64,000 nucleotides of DNA from Embleya sp042956465 (GTDB lineage: Bacteria; Actinomycetota; Actinomycetes; Streptomycetales; Streptomycetaceae). The stretch spans positions 800,663 to 864,662 of the forward strand of contig NZ_JBIBGL010000001.1 in the NCBI RefSeq assembly GCF_042956465.1. Reading direction: 5' to 3'. The notes below the pieces were generated by a model that did not search any database, was not told the DNA's origin, and saw only the letters and a list, made by a program, of their open reading frames with translations. A program made the translations under genes and the position numbers. This document shows positions 9,203 to 17,047 of this stretch, one piece after another (position 1 is the stretch's first letter; every line of letters begins with the position of its first letter).

Positions 9203-9701
9203 AGCGCTTGACGTCGATCACGATCCGGCTCGGGTTGGTCAGAACCGACGTGACCACCTGCTGGACGTTGCTCTTGTAGCCGATGCCGACCTTGAGCTTG
9301 CCTTCGAAGTCGCACGTGACCGCGTACCCGGTGAGCGAGGGCATGTTGGTCACCACGGTGCGCGGGCCGGTGTAGGTCGCGTTGCCGTTGTCGTCGTGAG
9401 CCGCGCTCGCGATGTCCAACTCGACGTACTCGGCGCTGTTCGGGAAGCTGACCGGCTTCCCGCTGGCGCACTGTTCCAGGCTACTGGTGCCGGTGACGCC
9501 GTAGGCGGGCACGCCGGCGGAGAAGTCGAGGACCACACGGTCGAAAGTCGCGTGTTGCCCGGTGCGGATGTTGGTCAGGTACGTGGTGCCGGCGGCCTGG
9601 GCGGTGCCCGACAACACGGTGGTGGCGGCGATGCCGACGACGGCGGCGACGCCGAGCGCGGAGCGGACGAGATGGCGACGGGGGACGGATACAACAGCCA
9701 T
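9201..9701 (-). CDS. Secreted AMIN-like domain protein
   Basis: 166 residues with a clear Sec signal peptide: RRHLVR, then a hydrophobic core and a likely cleavage after GTAQA. The mature part carries the AMIN-like beta-sandwich pattern of actinomycete exported proteins: FDRVVLDFSAGVPAYGV near its start, FEGKLKVGIGYKS and a terminal NPSRIVIDVKR. AMIN-type domains often bind cell-wall components, but this small stand-alone version has no assigned role. ATG 9701 has CGGAGG upstream; the much longer frame beyond it is non-coding. The promoter region holds a TATATA box and a perfect palindrome (9735-9746). Confidence 0.75.
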   Translation of the reverse strand: MAVVSVPRRHLVRSALGVAAVVGIAATTVLSGTAQAAGTTYLTNIRTGQHATFDRVVLDFSAGVPAYGVTGTSSLEQCASGKPVSFPNSAEYVELDIASAAHDDNGNATYTGPRTVVTNMPSLTGYAVTCDFEGKLKVGIGYKSNVQQVVTSVLTNPSRIVIDVKR

Positions 9702-9734
9702 GACAGCCTCCGAATGAGCCGATATATACAGCGA

Positions 9735-9746
9735 CGAAACGTTTCG
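9735..9746. promoter_or_regulatory. LacI-type palindromic operator candidate
   Basis: CGAAACGTTTCG is a perfect 12-bp palindrome with the central CG typical of LacI-family operators. On the minus strand it lies just upstream of TATATA (9728-9723), covering the place where a -35 element of the AMIN-like gene would sit, so a bound repressor would block that promoter. It is also about 150 bp upstream of the divergent I36-like gene. Confidence 0.45.
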
Positions 9747-9894
9747 CACTCTGGTTCCGAGATGGGCCATGTCGATCTTCAATGCACTCTTTCGAGGTAA
9801 ATCCACGCCCGTTCGCCCGCACTTCGCCCCTTCGTGAGCAACCCTGGACACACGTCGGAACCGGGGCATGGATTCGACGAACGGGGAAGTTCTC

Positions 9895-10281
9895 ATGAAT
9901 CGCATGCGACGTCGCCTTGTCTGCGCGCTGGCCCTGACCACGAGCCTGTTGACTGCCGTGGGGGCACCGAGCGCCTCCGCCGGATCGGCTGTGGCAGCCT
10001 CGTGCGCCCCCGGGCAGGTGTGCTTCTGGACCGAGCCGGGCTTTGCGGGTGCGCCGGCGGCGACCTTCGAACTGAGCGGCGCCAACGTCGAGCAGTGCGT
10101 GTCACTGCCCAACGGGGTCGACGCGCTGTCCTTCGCGAACCGCATGGATCGCTACGTGACGATGTATCAGAGCAGGGAGTGCGCCACGGAAGGGGACTTC
10201 AGCACCTATCCGGGCGAGGGAGTTTTCGTGCCCGACGTCCCCTTCACGGTGCGGGCCTTCCAGATCTGGGAGAAGCCGTGA
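9895..10281 (+). CDS. Secreted peptidase inhibitor family I36-like protein
   Basis: 128 residues with a signal peptide (RRRLVC, hydrophobic core, cleavage near ASAGSAVAA). The mature protein has the beta/gamma-crystallin-like pattern of Streptomyces I36 inhibitors: CAPGQVCFWTEPGFAG, then FANRMDRYVTMYQSREC and FTVRAFQIW, with four cysteines able to form two disulphides. Known relatives (SMI-type) inhibit metalloproteases, but many homologues are untested. ATG 9895 follows GGGGAAG; the in-frame ATG at 9868 has no site and would disturb the signal peptide. The gene converges on the kinase gene, leaving only 22 nt between them. Confidence 0.8.
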   Translation: MNRMRRRLVCALALTTSLLTAVGAPSASAGSAVAASCAPGQVCFWTEPGFAGAPAATFELSGANVEQCVSLPNGVDALSFANRMDRYVTMYQSRECATEGDFSTYPGEGVFVPDVPFTVRAFQIWEKP

Positions 10282-10303
10282 CGGTGGTGAGGGCAGACGA
10301 TCG

Positions 10304-12166
10304 TCATCTCTGGGCTCCCGAGTAGCCCGAGAAATCGAAGGAGGCGACGATCCGGTCGACCGTCGCGTCCAGACTCGGCGGCATCGCGAAGGTCTCGATG
10401 GAGACCTTCGTGACCGGCAGCCACCACACCCGAGGGTGGTACGTCGAGCCGTTGTCGCAACCGGCCGACCAGCGCCGGTAGTCGGCGGTCTTGGGCCCGA
10501 CCGGGCGGAACCCGCGCTCGACGATCGTCGAGGACGTGGTCATCGCGGTGCCGCGGGGTATTGCCCCGCGGCACCAGGCGTCGCCCTGCCAGACCCAGCC
10601 GGATCCGGATTCGAGATCCAGCGCCCGTCCCCACTCGTCACCGGGCGGATCGGGCAGGCGGATCTCCACGCCGTCCACCGCGCAGCCGTCGCCGGCGCGG
10701 CCCAGGAGCGTGGCGGGCGGCAGCACACACATCACGTGGGGGCCATCCGCGCCCTGCTCGACCGTCCAGCCCGCGGGCACGACGAACGTGATGCCCTGGA
10801 GGCTGCGCCGGGTCTCACCGGCCGCACTCGGAGGCACCGCCGGAGGGCGCGCCCCGGGGGTCGTGGGCGAGGCCGAGGCAGGAGGTGCGGCGCCTGCGGG
10901 TGAGGCGGCATTCGAGACGGTGGTGCCGCCCTCGGCGGTCTTGGCGGTCGGCACATCCGTCCTGCGGGCAGTGGCCGGTGCGTCATCGTGGACCAGATTC
11001 GGCACCGCCACCGCAGTACCGACGGCCAGCAGGCAGGCCGCCACTGCCGCGGCGATCGGCCCGGCACGACCGCGACTGCGGGGCTCGGACGGGGGCGGTA
11101 GGGCGGGAGGGAGGTGGTGCGCCGAAGGATGGGCCGGGGGTGGTAACGACGGCGAAGGCGTCGCGTGGAACGTGTGCACGGATTGCGGACGCGTGGACGA
11201 CAGCGGCGGGGGATCGGCGAGCGGCCCCGGCGACGATGGCGAGGCGGGCGGGCGGGCCGACGCGGGCGTCCCCTCGGTTGCGCCATCGATGGGGGCCTGA
11301 TGCGCCGGGAGCATCGTGGTGACGGCTTCCGGGAGCCAGGCATTCGGGGCCGCGTGCGCGTCGACGCCGAGTTCCTGGAGGTAGGTCAACACCTGCGCGG
11401 CGGGCGGGCGGTCCGCAGGATCCTTGGCCAGACAGGACTGGATCAGACCGCGCAACTCGCGCGGGACGCCCTCCAGATCCGGCTCGCCGTGGACCACGCG
11501 ATATACGACCGCCTCCACCCGGCCGCCGCCGAACGGTGGGCGACCCGTCGACGCGTGGACCAGCACGCCGCCGAGCGCGAACACGTCGCCGGCCGGTCCC
11601 ACTTCCCCGTCGAGGGCCTGCTCGGGGGCGAGGTAGCCGGGAGAGCCGATGGTGCTGCCGGTGCGGGTCAGCGCGGTTTGCTCACCCATCCGCGAGATGC
11701 CGAAGTCGATCACGCGCGGACCGTCCTGGGCCAGCAGCACGTTGGAGGGCTTCAGATCGCGGTGCACGACCCCGGCGGTGTGGAGCGCGGCCAGAGCCTC
11801 GGCAAGGCCCCCGGCCAGCACGCGCACGGCCTCGGCGGGCAGCGGACCCTGCTCGGCGACCGCGGCGTGCAGCGACGGCCCGGGTATGTAGGCGGTGGAC
11901 AGCCACGGCTCGTCCGCGTCCGCATCGGCGTCCAGGACCGGCGCGGTGAAGAAGCCCTGCACCCGCCTGGCGACGTCGATCTCGCGCCGGAACCTGGCCC
12001 GGAAGTCGGGGTCCTGGGCCAGTTCGGCATGAATGACCTTGACCGCGACCGGTCGCCCGCCGGGCGAACGGCCGAGATAGACGCGCCCCATGCCGCCGGC
12101 GCCGAGCCGACCATGGATCGAGTACGGCCCGATTCGAGTCGGGTCCCCTGACTGAAGCTCGCGCAT
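10304..12166 (-). CDS. Membrane-anchored serine/threonine protein kinase (PknB-like)
   Basis: 620 residues. The N-terminal kinase domain (about 13-268) is complete: glycine loop GRLGAGGMGRVY, ATP-binding K43, catalytic HRDLKPSN with D137, DFG at 154-156 and the activation segment ending GSPGYLAPEQ. A proline/serine-rich linker follows, then one membrane segment near residues 370-390 (AAAVAACLLAVGTAVAVP), another Thr/Ala/Pro-rich stretch and a C-terminal extracytoplasmic domain with four cysteines and several tryptophans. This is the layout of actinomycete sensor kinases, without PASTA repeats. The extracellular domain is not recognised. ATG 12166 has GGGGGAA upstream. The gene may be cotranscribed with the SPOR-like gene 51 nt upstream. 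Confidence 0.9.
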   Translation of the reverse strand: MRELQSGDPTRIGPYSIHGRLGAGGMGRVYLGRSPGGRPVAVKVIHAELAQDPDFRARFRREIDVARRVQGFFTAPVLDADADADEPWLSTAYIPGPSLHAAVAEQGPLPAEAVRVLAGGLAEALAALHTAGVVHRDLKPSNVLLAQDGPRVIDFGISRMGEQTALTRTGSTIGSPGYLAPEQALDGEVGPAGDVFALGGVLVHASTGRPPFGGGRVEAVVYRVVHGEPDLEGVPRELRGLIQSCLAKDPADRPPAAQVLTYLQELGVDAHAAPNAWLPEAVTTMLPAHQAPIDGATEGTPASARPPASPSSPGPLADPPPLSSTRPQSVHTFHATPSPSLPPPAHPSAHHLPPALPPPSEPRSRGRAGPIAAAVAACLLAVGTAVAVPNLVHDDAPATARRTDVPTAKTAEGGTTVSNAASPAGAAPPASASPTTPGARPPAVPPSAAGETRRSLQGITFVVPAGWTVEQGADGPHVMCVLPPATLLGRAGDGCAVDGVEIRLPDPPGDEWGRALDLESGSGWVWQGDAWCRGAIPRGTAMTTSSTIVERGFRPVGPKTADYRRWSAGCDNGSTYHPRVWWLPVTKVSIETFAMPPSLDATVDRIVASFDFSGYSGAQR

Positions 12167-12217
12167 CGATTCCCCCTGAGTCGATGAGTGCCCACGCCCC
12201 CGGGCGCCGGACCGCCG

Positions 12218-12748
12218 TCAGTGCGGTACGCGCGTCACGAGGTCGAGCAGATCCTGCCGGCGCAGATCGGCGTTCGGGCCCCAAGCCCGCAAAAACGCTG
12301 CCGCGTGGACGAGATGGTCCCGTGCGCGGTCGAGCGCCGGTGCCTGCACCGGCTCGCCTTCGCCCTCGGGTGCGCACGCGGGATCGGATTCGCTTCCGCG
12401 CGCCGGTCCGGTCTCGCCGTGCTCCCACGCGACCTGGAACAAAGCCGCGACCGTGTCGGGTTCGAGGCGGCGGTCGTCGCGCAGCGATGCCCCCATGTAT
12501 CGGAAGGCCGCGAGGAACGCGGCGGCCGTCGGCTCGCGGTCCGCCGACAGGGCCTGGATCCGTTCTGCCGCGACGCCCGGTGTCGGACAGGTCGGGGTAG
12601 GCGGCCCCGCCACCCAGTACAGCTGCTTGTGCGGCATTCCGGCCTCGACCACCAAGCAGCCGGCGATCGCAGCCATACGATCGGCATAGCCTCGGATCCG
12701 GAAACGAGCGCCGTTGTCGTCCTGGCGCCACAGTTCCCACTCGTTCAT
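12218..12748 (-). CDS. Small SPOR-like N-terminal motif protein, function unknown
   Basis: 176 residues. The first 45 residues (ELWRQDDNGARFRIRGYADR, later HKQLYWV) closely resemble the single SPOR-type motif found in short Streptomyces proteins, where RQDDNG and HKQLYWV are conserved. The rest is charged and helical, with a run of acidic residues and a terminal DLLDLVTRV. SPOR motifs in other bacteria bind denuded peptidoglycan, but this protein has no signal peptide, so that role is not supported. ATG 12748 was chosen because the conserved motif starts right there; the longer frame is antisense to the next gene. It sits 51 nt upstream of the kinase gene and may share its transcript. Confidence 0.65.
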   Translation of the reverse strand: MNEWELWRQDDNGARFRIRGYADRMAAIAGCLVVEAGMPHKQLYWVAGPPTPTCPTPGVAAERIQALSADREPTAAAFLAAFRYMGASLRDDRRLEPDTVAALFQVAWEHGETGPARGSESDPACAPEGEGEPVQAPALDRARDHLVHAAAFLRAWGPNADLRRQDLLDLVTRVPH

Positions 12749-12817
12749 GCGAGTCAGTGTCCCTCGTTCGAGTGATCGCCGGGCGGGGCAACGTAACACT
12801 CCGCTCCAATACATCGC

Positions 12818-13354
12818 ATGACGACGATGACATCGACCGCCGCCGAGCAAACCCGAATCTCCGCGCGATCGACGGCGCGCCCCGAGTTGGAGGTCGCGGT
12901 GGACGCGGCCCTGGAACGGCTGATGCTCGCCGGATCCGTGCGGTCGGCGTTCGCGCCGCCGCGCCGGACCGCGATCGAGGCTCGCGCGACCACCGAGCCC
13001 GAGGCGTGGGTGCGCTGGTGGCGCCGCTTCGAACCGGCCAGGGAACGGCGCGATCTGTCGGCCATACGCGGCATGATCCTGGGCCTGATGGCCGGCTACG
13101 GCCTCGCCCGGTTGATCGAAGGCATTCCCGAACGCAGCCTCACCCGGCGCGTTTGCGACGTCGTGGTCGTCCTGAACCGACTCAACGGCCAGGGCGAGCA
13201 CGACCTGGTCCTCGACCTGGCAGGGCTCGCGTTGCGCCGACTGGAAACCGACGAAGGGCTCGCCGGCAACCCCAACCACTGGGCCTGGGATGCGGCGGAA
13301 GACCTGCGCGACCTGTCAGCCGGCCTCGGACAGCTTGCGTTCGGTGCCCGCTGA
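12818..13354 (+). CDS. Conserved-looking hypothetical protein
   Basis: 178 residues, not recognised. It is mostly helical with balanced charge: LEVAVDAALERLM, WVRWWRRFEP, a glycine-rich helix GMILGLMAGYGLARLIEG, and a C-terminal WAWDAAEDLRDLSAGLG. There is no signal peptide and no clear membrane segment apart from the short glycine-rich helix. The start ATG 12818 has no ribosome binding site; ATACAT just upstream could be a -10 for a leaderless transcript. Its last 39 nt overlap the end of the convergent MFS gene. Protein-like composition supports it over the antisense reading, but existence is only moderately sure. Confidence 0.55.
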   Translation: MTTMTSTAAEQTRISARSTARPELEVAVDAALERLMLAGSVRSAFAPPRRTAIEARATTEPEAWVRWWRRFEPARERRDLSAIRGMILGLMAGYGLARLIEGIPERSLTRRVCDVVVVLNRLNGQGEHDLVLDLAGLALRRLETDEGLAGNPNHWAWDAAEDLRDLSAGLGQLAFGAR

Positions 13355-14878
13355 TCCGGCCGTGAGGTGCTTCGGCCCCCGACGCAACGGGATCTCCCGC
13401 AACATCAACGCGAGCGCGAAGCCGAGAATCGCGATCGGGACGGCCGCCAGGAACACCGCGTCGAGCGCGTCGGCGAATCCGACCAACGTGGCCTCCCGTT
13501 GCGCCGGCGGCAATGCGTCGATCGCCTTCCGGGTGACCCCCATGCCGGTCTCGCCGGCATCGTCGCTCCCGACCCCATCGGCCAGCCCGTGTGCGAACAC
13601 CGCACCGAGCACGGCCGCGCCCAGGGCCGAACCGATCGAGCGGGCGAACGAATTCAGGCCGGTGGCCACGCCGATGTCCGACTGCTCGACCGAATTCTGC
13701 ACCGCGAGTGTGGTCACCGGTCCGATCGTGCCGAGCCCGAAGCCCAGCACCATCAGCCCGATCAGCAGATGCCAGTACGGGCTGTCCGTGCCCAGCAGGG
13801 ACAACACCACGAGCCCGGCCGCGGCGAGCAGCGTGCCGATCACGGGAAAGCGCTTGTACTTGCCGATCCGCGAGATCAACCGACCCGACAACGTCGAGCA
13901 CACCATCATCGAGAGCATCATCGGCGCAAGCAGCAACCCCGATTCGGTCGGACCGTGACCGCGCACGATCTGTTGGTAGATCGGCAGGAACGTGCTCATC
14001 CCGAGAGTCAGACAGCCGGTGACCATCGTCAGCGGACACGCCACCCGCACGATCGTGTTGCGCGAGAGCAGCCGCAAGGGAATCAACGGGTCGGCTGCAC
14101 GCCGTTCGACCCATACGAAACCGGCGAGCATGCCGACCGCCGTCACCGCCAGCACCAGGCTCGGTGCGGAGATCCAGGCGAACTGCGTCCCGCCCCAACT
14201 CGTGAACAGGATCAGGGCACTGGTCCCGCAGGTGAGCAGGGCGAGACCGGAGCCGTCGAACGGACGCTTGACGTAGGCCTTGCGCGGCAGTCTGAGCACC
14301 ACGGACGTGACCATCAGCGCCACCGCGCCCAGGGGGATGTTCACGTAGAACACCCATCGCCACGACAGCGCCTCCGTGAAGAAGCCGCCGATCAGCGGCC
14401 CGCACACGGTCGAGAACGCGACCGTGGACGCGATGAAGCCCTGGTAGCGGCCACGCTCGGCGGGCGGCACCAGGTCGCCGATAATCGCCTGCGCGTTGCT
14501 CATGAGCCCGCCCGCGCCGAGCCCTTGGACCGCCCGGAAGGCAATCAGCGCGCCCATCGACTGCGCGGTGCCGCACAACATCGAGCCTGCGAGGAACACC
14601 ACGATGGCGAACTGGAACAGCCGCTTGCGGCCGTGCACGTCGCCGAGCTTTCCGTACAGCGGGATCGAGACGGCCGTGGCGAGGGTGTACGCGGTGGTTA
14701 CCCACGCCAGGTGTTCGAGCCCGCCGAGGTCGGCAACGATCGTCGGCATCGCCGTCGAGACGATGGTCGCGTCGAGCGACGCCAGCATGACGCCGAGCAT
14801 CAACCCGCAGAAGACCAGCAAGATCTGGCGGTGCGTCAGAGTGTGTGGGGCGGCGGAACCCGCCCCCGAATCCTTCAC
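13316..14878 (-). CDS. MFS drug exporter, DHA2 (EmrB/QacA) family
   Basis: 520-residue membrane protein with about 14 hydrophobic segments. Family motifs are present: LDATIVSTAMPTI in TM1 (motif D1), GKLGDVHGRKRLF (motif A), FRAVQGLGAGG (motif B) and a motif-C-like GPLIGGFFTE. Such proteins export toxic compounds by proton antiport; some export siderophores. GTG 14878 lies about 8 nt after a -10-like TAGCTT, so the message is probably leaderless. The promoter shares CTAGGCTTGGT with the iron box ahead of efeO, a weak hint of iron control. Substrate unknown. Confidence 0.88.
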   Translation of the reverse strand: MKDSGAGSAAPHTLTHRQILLVFCGLMLGVMLASLDATIVSTAMPTIVADLGGLEHLAWVTTAYTLATAVSIPLYGKLGDVHGRKRLFQFAIVVFLAGSMLCGTAQSMGALIAFRAVQGLGAGGLMSNAQAIIGDLVPPAERGRYQGFIASTVAFSTVCGPLIGGFFTEALSWRWVFYVNIPLGAVALMVTSVVLRLPRKAYVKRPFDGSGLALLTCGTSALILFTSWGGTQFAWISAPSLVLAVTAVGMLAGFVWVERRAADPLIPLRLLSRNTIVRVACPLTMVTGCLTLGMSTFLPIYQQIVRGHGPTESGLLLAPMMLSMMVCSTLSGRLISRIGKYKRFPVIGTLLAAAGLVVLSLLGTDSPYWHLLIGLMVLGFGLGTIGPVTTLAVQNSVEQSDIGVATGLNSFARSIGSALGAAVLGAVFAHGLADGVGSDDAGETGMGVTRKAIDALPPAQREATLVGFADALDAVFLAAVPIAILGFALALMLREIPLRRGPKHLTAGSAGTERKLSEAG

Positions 14879-14886
14879 ATCGCTAA

Positions 14887-14915
14887 AAGCTAGGCTTGGT
14901 AATGAATCATGTCAA
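14887..14915 (-). promoter_or_regulatory. Promoter of the MFS exporter, probably leaderless
   Basis: On the minus strand TTGACA (14915-14910), a 17-nt spacer and TAGCTT (14892-14887) are followed 8 nt later by the GTG start. ATGAATCAT (14902-14910) and ATGATCAT (14915-14922) form an imperfect inverted repeat over the -35 element, a likely repressor site. Confidence 0.5.
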
Positions 14916-14964
14916 TGATCATCAACCGGCCGGGCCTGCGATGCTGCTCCTCGGCGCGGCCCGC

Positions 14965-15465
14965 CTACGCGGCACCGCTGCGCAGCTGCGCCACCACGCC
15001 GTCCACGCCCTCGCTGCGCAGCCGCTCGACCACCCGTACGCCATCGAGGCGGGTCTTCATGTCCTGCGGGGTCAGCCCCCTCTCCAGGCACATGGCCGCC
15101 AGCTTGTACTCGGTGGGCAGGATCCCGGCGGTCAGCCAGGCCAACACCTGCGCTGCCGTCATGTCCAACTGGGTCCAACTCGTCGCCATCGCGTGCCGCT
15201 GCTCGGGCGTGGTCCGGGGGTCGATCTGCTTGATTACCCGACCGATGTCGAGAACGCGCGTAGCGTCTCGATTGGGTGCCGCCGTGGGGGCCGGCGCCGG
15301 GATGACCGCACGCGGCACCGACTGCGCCTGACGGCGCTGCTGCTGCGGGGGCTGGTGTTGTCGATTGGACCGGGACGGCGTCTCCGAGCTGCGCCGACGA
15401 GGCCGCCGACCGTCGAGAAGGTTGGCCAACATGGCCTGTTCGACGGCATCGAGATCTTCCACCAC
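14965..15465 (-). CDS. Hypothetical helical protein
   Basis: 166 residues, not recognised. An acidic N-terminal helix (DLDAVEQAMLANLLDG) is followed by an Arg/Gln/Pro-rich low-complexity linker of about 50 residues and a helical C-terminal half with LDIGRVIKQIDPRTTPEQRH, WTQLDMTAAQVLAWLTAG and LERGLTPQDMKTRLDG. There is no signal peptide or membrane segment. The first of two consecutive GTG codons at 15465 is used as start; the ribosome binding site is weak. It is preferred over the opposite-strand frame because its composition is protein-like and its codons favour G/C at the third position. It is divergent from the ATP-binding protein gene. Confidence 0.55.
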   Translation of the reverse strand: MVEDLDAVEQAMLANLLDGRRPRRRSSETPSRSNRQHQPPQQQRRQAQSVPRAVIPAPAPTAAPNRDATRVLDIGRVIKQIDPRTTPEQRHAMATSWTQLDMTAAQVLAWLTAGILPTEYKLAAMCLERGLTPQDMKTRLDGVRVVERLRSEGVDGVVAQLRSGAA

Positions 15466-15617
15466 AGGTAGTCACCCTTCTGGAATCCGCACCGTGCACA
15501 ATCCGGTCATTCACAGAGGAATGCCGCTGTTCGGCGCTCACAATCACACGCCGGGAGGGACGTGGACTGCGATGGTCTTGCCCATGTCGACCTTCGCTCA
15601 CACACGCGACCGATCAT

Positions 15618-15645
15618 CGAATCGTAGCGATATGACGAATCGTCA
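15618..15645. promoter_or_regulatory. Operator-like repeats between divergent genes
   Basis: CGAATCGT occurs at 15618-15625 and again at 15636-15643, and the second copy lies in the perfect inverted repeat TGACGA-A-TCGTCA (15633-15645). It is 60 bp upstream of the ATP-binding protein gene, where a regulator of that promoter could bind. Confidence 0.35.
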
Positions 15646-15704
15646 ACCGTGCGCCCGCAAGCGCGCCGGTCAGTACGCTGAGGCGCGGTGCCGAAAGGGG
15701 TGAC

Positions 15705-16127
15705 ATGGGAACGGGATACGAGCGATCCTGCTGGTTCACCCTGCCCGCCCAACCGGCCTCGGTCGCCCAGGCCCGACGGGCTCTCGCGGACCATCTGACC
15801 TACTGGGGACTGCCCTACGGGCACGACCTGGGCTACGCCCTCAAGTTGGTCGCCTCCGAATTGATCACCAACTCCGTCGAACACGCGGCCGTACTCTCGC
15901 CGGAGGTCTCGGTGACCTGTACGGTGCACGACGGCTGGCTGTGGTTGGGAGTGCGCGACCGCCACCCCTACCGTCCGGTCGCCCTGTTGGAAACGGTCGA
16001 CGACACCTCCGGCCGAGGCCTGCTGATCGTGCGCAACGTCGTCACCGAACTCGGCGGCCAGATCCACATCGAGGCGCACCCCGACGGCAAGACCCTGTGG
16101 GTGATCCTGCCGTGGCCCGTCGCCTGA
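15705..16127 (+). CDS. Anti-sigma-type ATP-binding protein (HATPase_c_2)
   Basis: 140 residues, the standard size for stand-alone GHKL ATPase domains of the SpoIIAB/RsbW type that abound in Streptomyces. The N-box is ELITNSVEHA, followed by a D..HPYRP segment in place of the G1 loop and the G2-like GRGLLIVRNV. Such proteins bind sigma factors or their antagonists and may phosphorylate them; many orphan copies are untested. ATG 15705 has GAAAGGGG a few nt upstream. No partner gene (STAS, PP2C or DUF397) is adjacent; the nearest PP2C-like gene is 3 kb downstream. Confidence 0.8.
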   Translation: MGTGYERSCWFTLPAQPASVAQARRALADHLTYWGLPYGHDLGYALKLVASELITNSVEHAAVLSPEVSVTCTVHDGWLWLGVRDRHPYRPVALLETVDDTSGRGLLIVRNVVTELGGQIHIEAHPDGKTLWVILPWPVA

Positions 16128-17047
16128 ACTCCGCCCCGCTCACGGCTTCCCGATATATACCCGCTTCGCGCTCCGTCGCCTTCTCGATTGAAGCCCTGGC
16201 GAATCTCGGGGCGCGCTGTCGGTTCGTCATCGACCTCGGTTCACCGATGAGCCGCCCTGGCACGTTCCGAGAGCCCGGGGTACGCCGTCGCGCACGCCCG
16301 CGTGCGGCATCGACAACCGCGGCCCGTACGAGAGTGGAACGCACGTGCGAGGGATCCTGTGGATCGACGTTCAGGCAGCGCAAGAACCTCGCTTCGCCGG
16401 CCGAACAACCCGTGGTCGAGCGCGTCACCGGAGGCGAGACCTCGCACGGTTCAACCCTCGATACCTACGACCTCAGGGCGTCCGTATCGTAACCGCAGCC
16501 GGACGGACCGTGCCGACGATCAGCGGAACGGGGGGATTGCTGCGCCCATATTCGGCACCAGTACCCCGATCCATCAAAAATGGCGCAAACTCCTTGTGGG
16601 CGCGGGATGTACACCCTGCCCAATCTCGATCGCCGCATCGACGATCACCGCCGGCCGACGGACCCGTCACGGTCTGCTCGTCACGACCGCGCGTCCTCAT
16701 CCGGGGAACGCGAAACCACACCGGAACCGCCGTGTCCGGTTCCTGACATCGCTCTTATGGAGGCGTTCGTACCGTGGTGACGGGCGCCCGCGGCGGCTCG
16801 GCAGCGACATCGCGGCAACGGGGCGATTTTGCAGACACGTTGGTGGCCGCCACCATCTCGGATCATGAGAAGGGGTTGCCATCACGCAAAGCCCGCACAC
16901 GGGAGCCCGATGCGGGACATGATTCTGATAACCGGCGGATTGCCGTACGGTGAACGTCCCTCGGAGCGGCGGTGAATGGGCCGCGTCCACGATTCGAACC
17001 GTAGCCCGACCCACGGCCGTGCAGACCAGGGGAGGTACGTACCGCAC
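16128..17047. other. Gene-poor interval upstream of the siderophore synthetase
   Basis: About 920 bp without a convincing gene. Short open frames on both strands are arginine/proline/serine-rich with no motif or ribosome binding site, and base composition is less GC-rich than in the flanking genes. TATATA at about 16153 could belong to a promoter. I searched by eye for a DtxR/IdeR-type iron box in front of the synthetase gene and found none. A decayed gene is possible but nothing recognisable remains. Confidence 0.5.

Noticed and set aside
16978..17010. tRNA T-arm-like GGTTCGAATC on the minus strand
   Set aside because: A T-loop-like sequence with five weak stem pairs is present, but no matching 5' acceptor strand, D-arm or anticodon arm is found within 75 nt.
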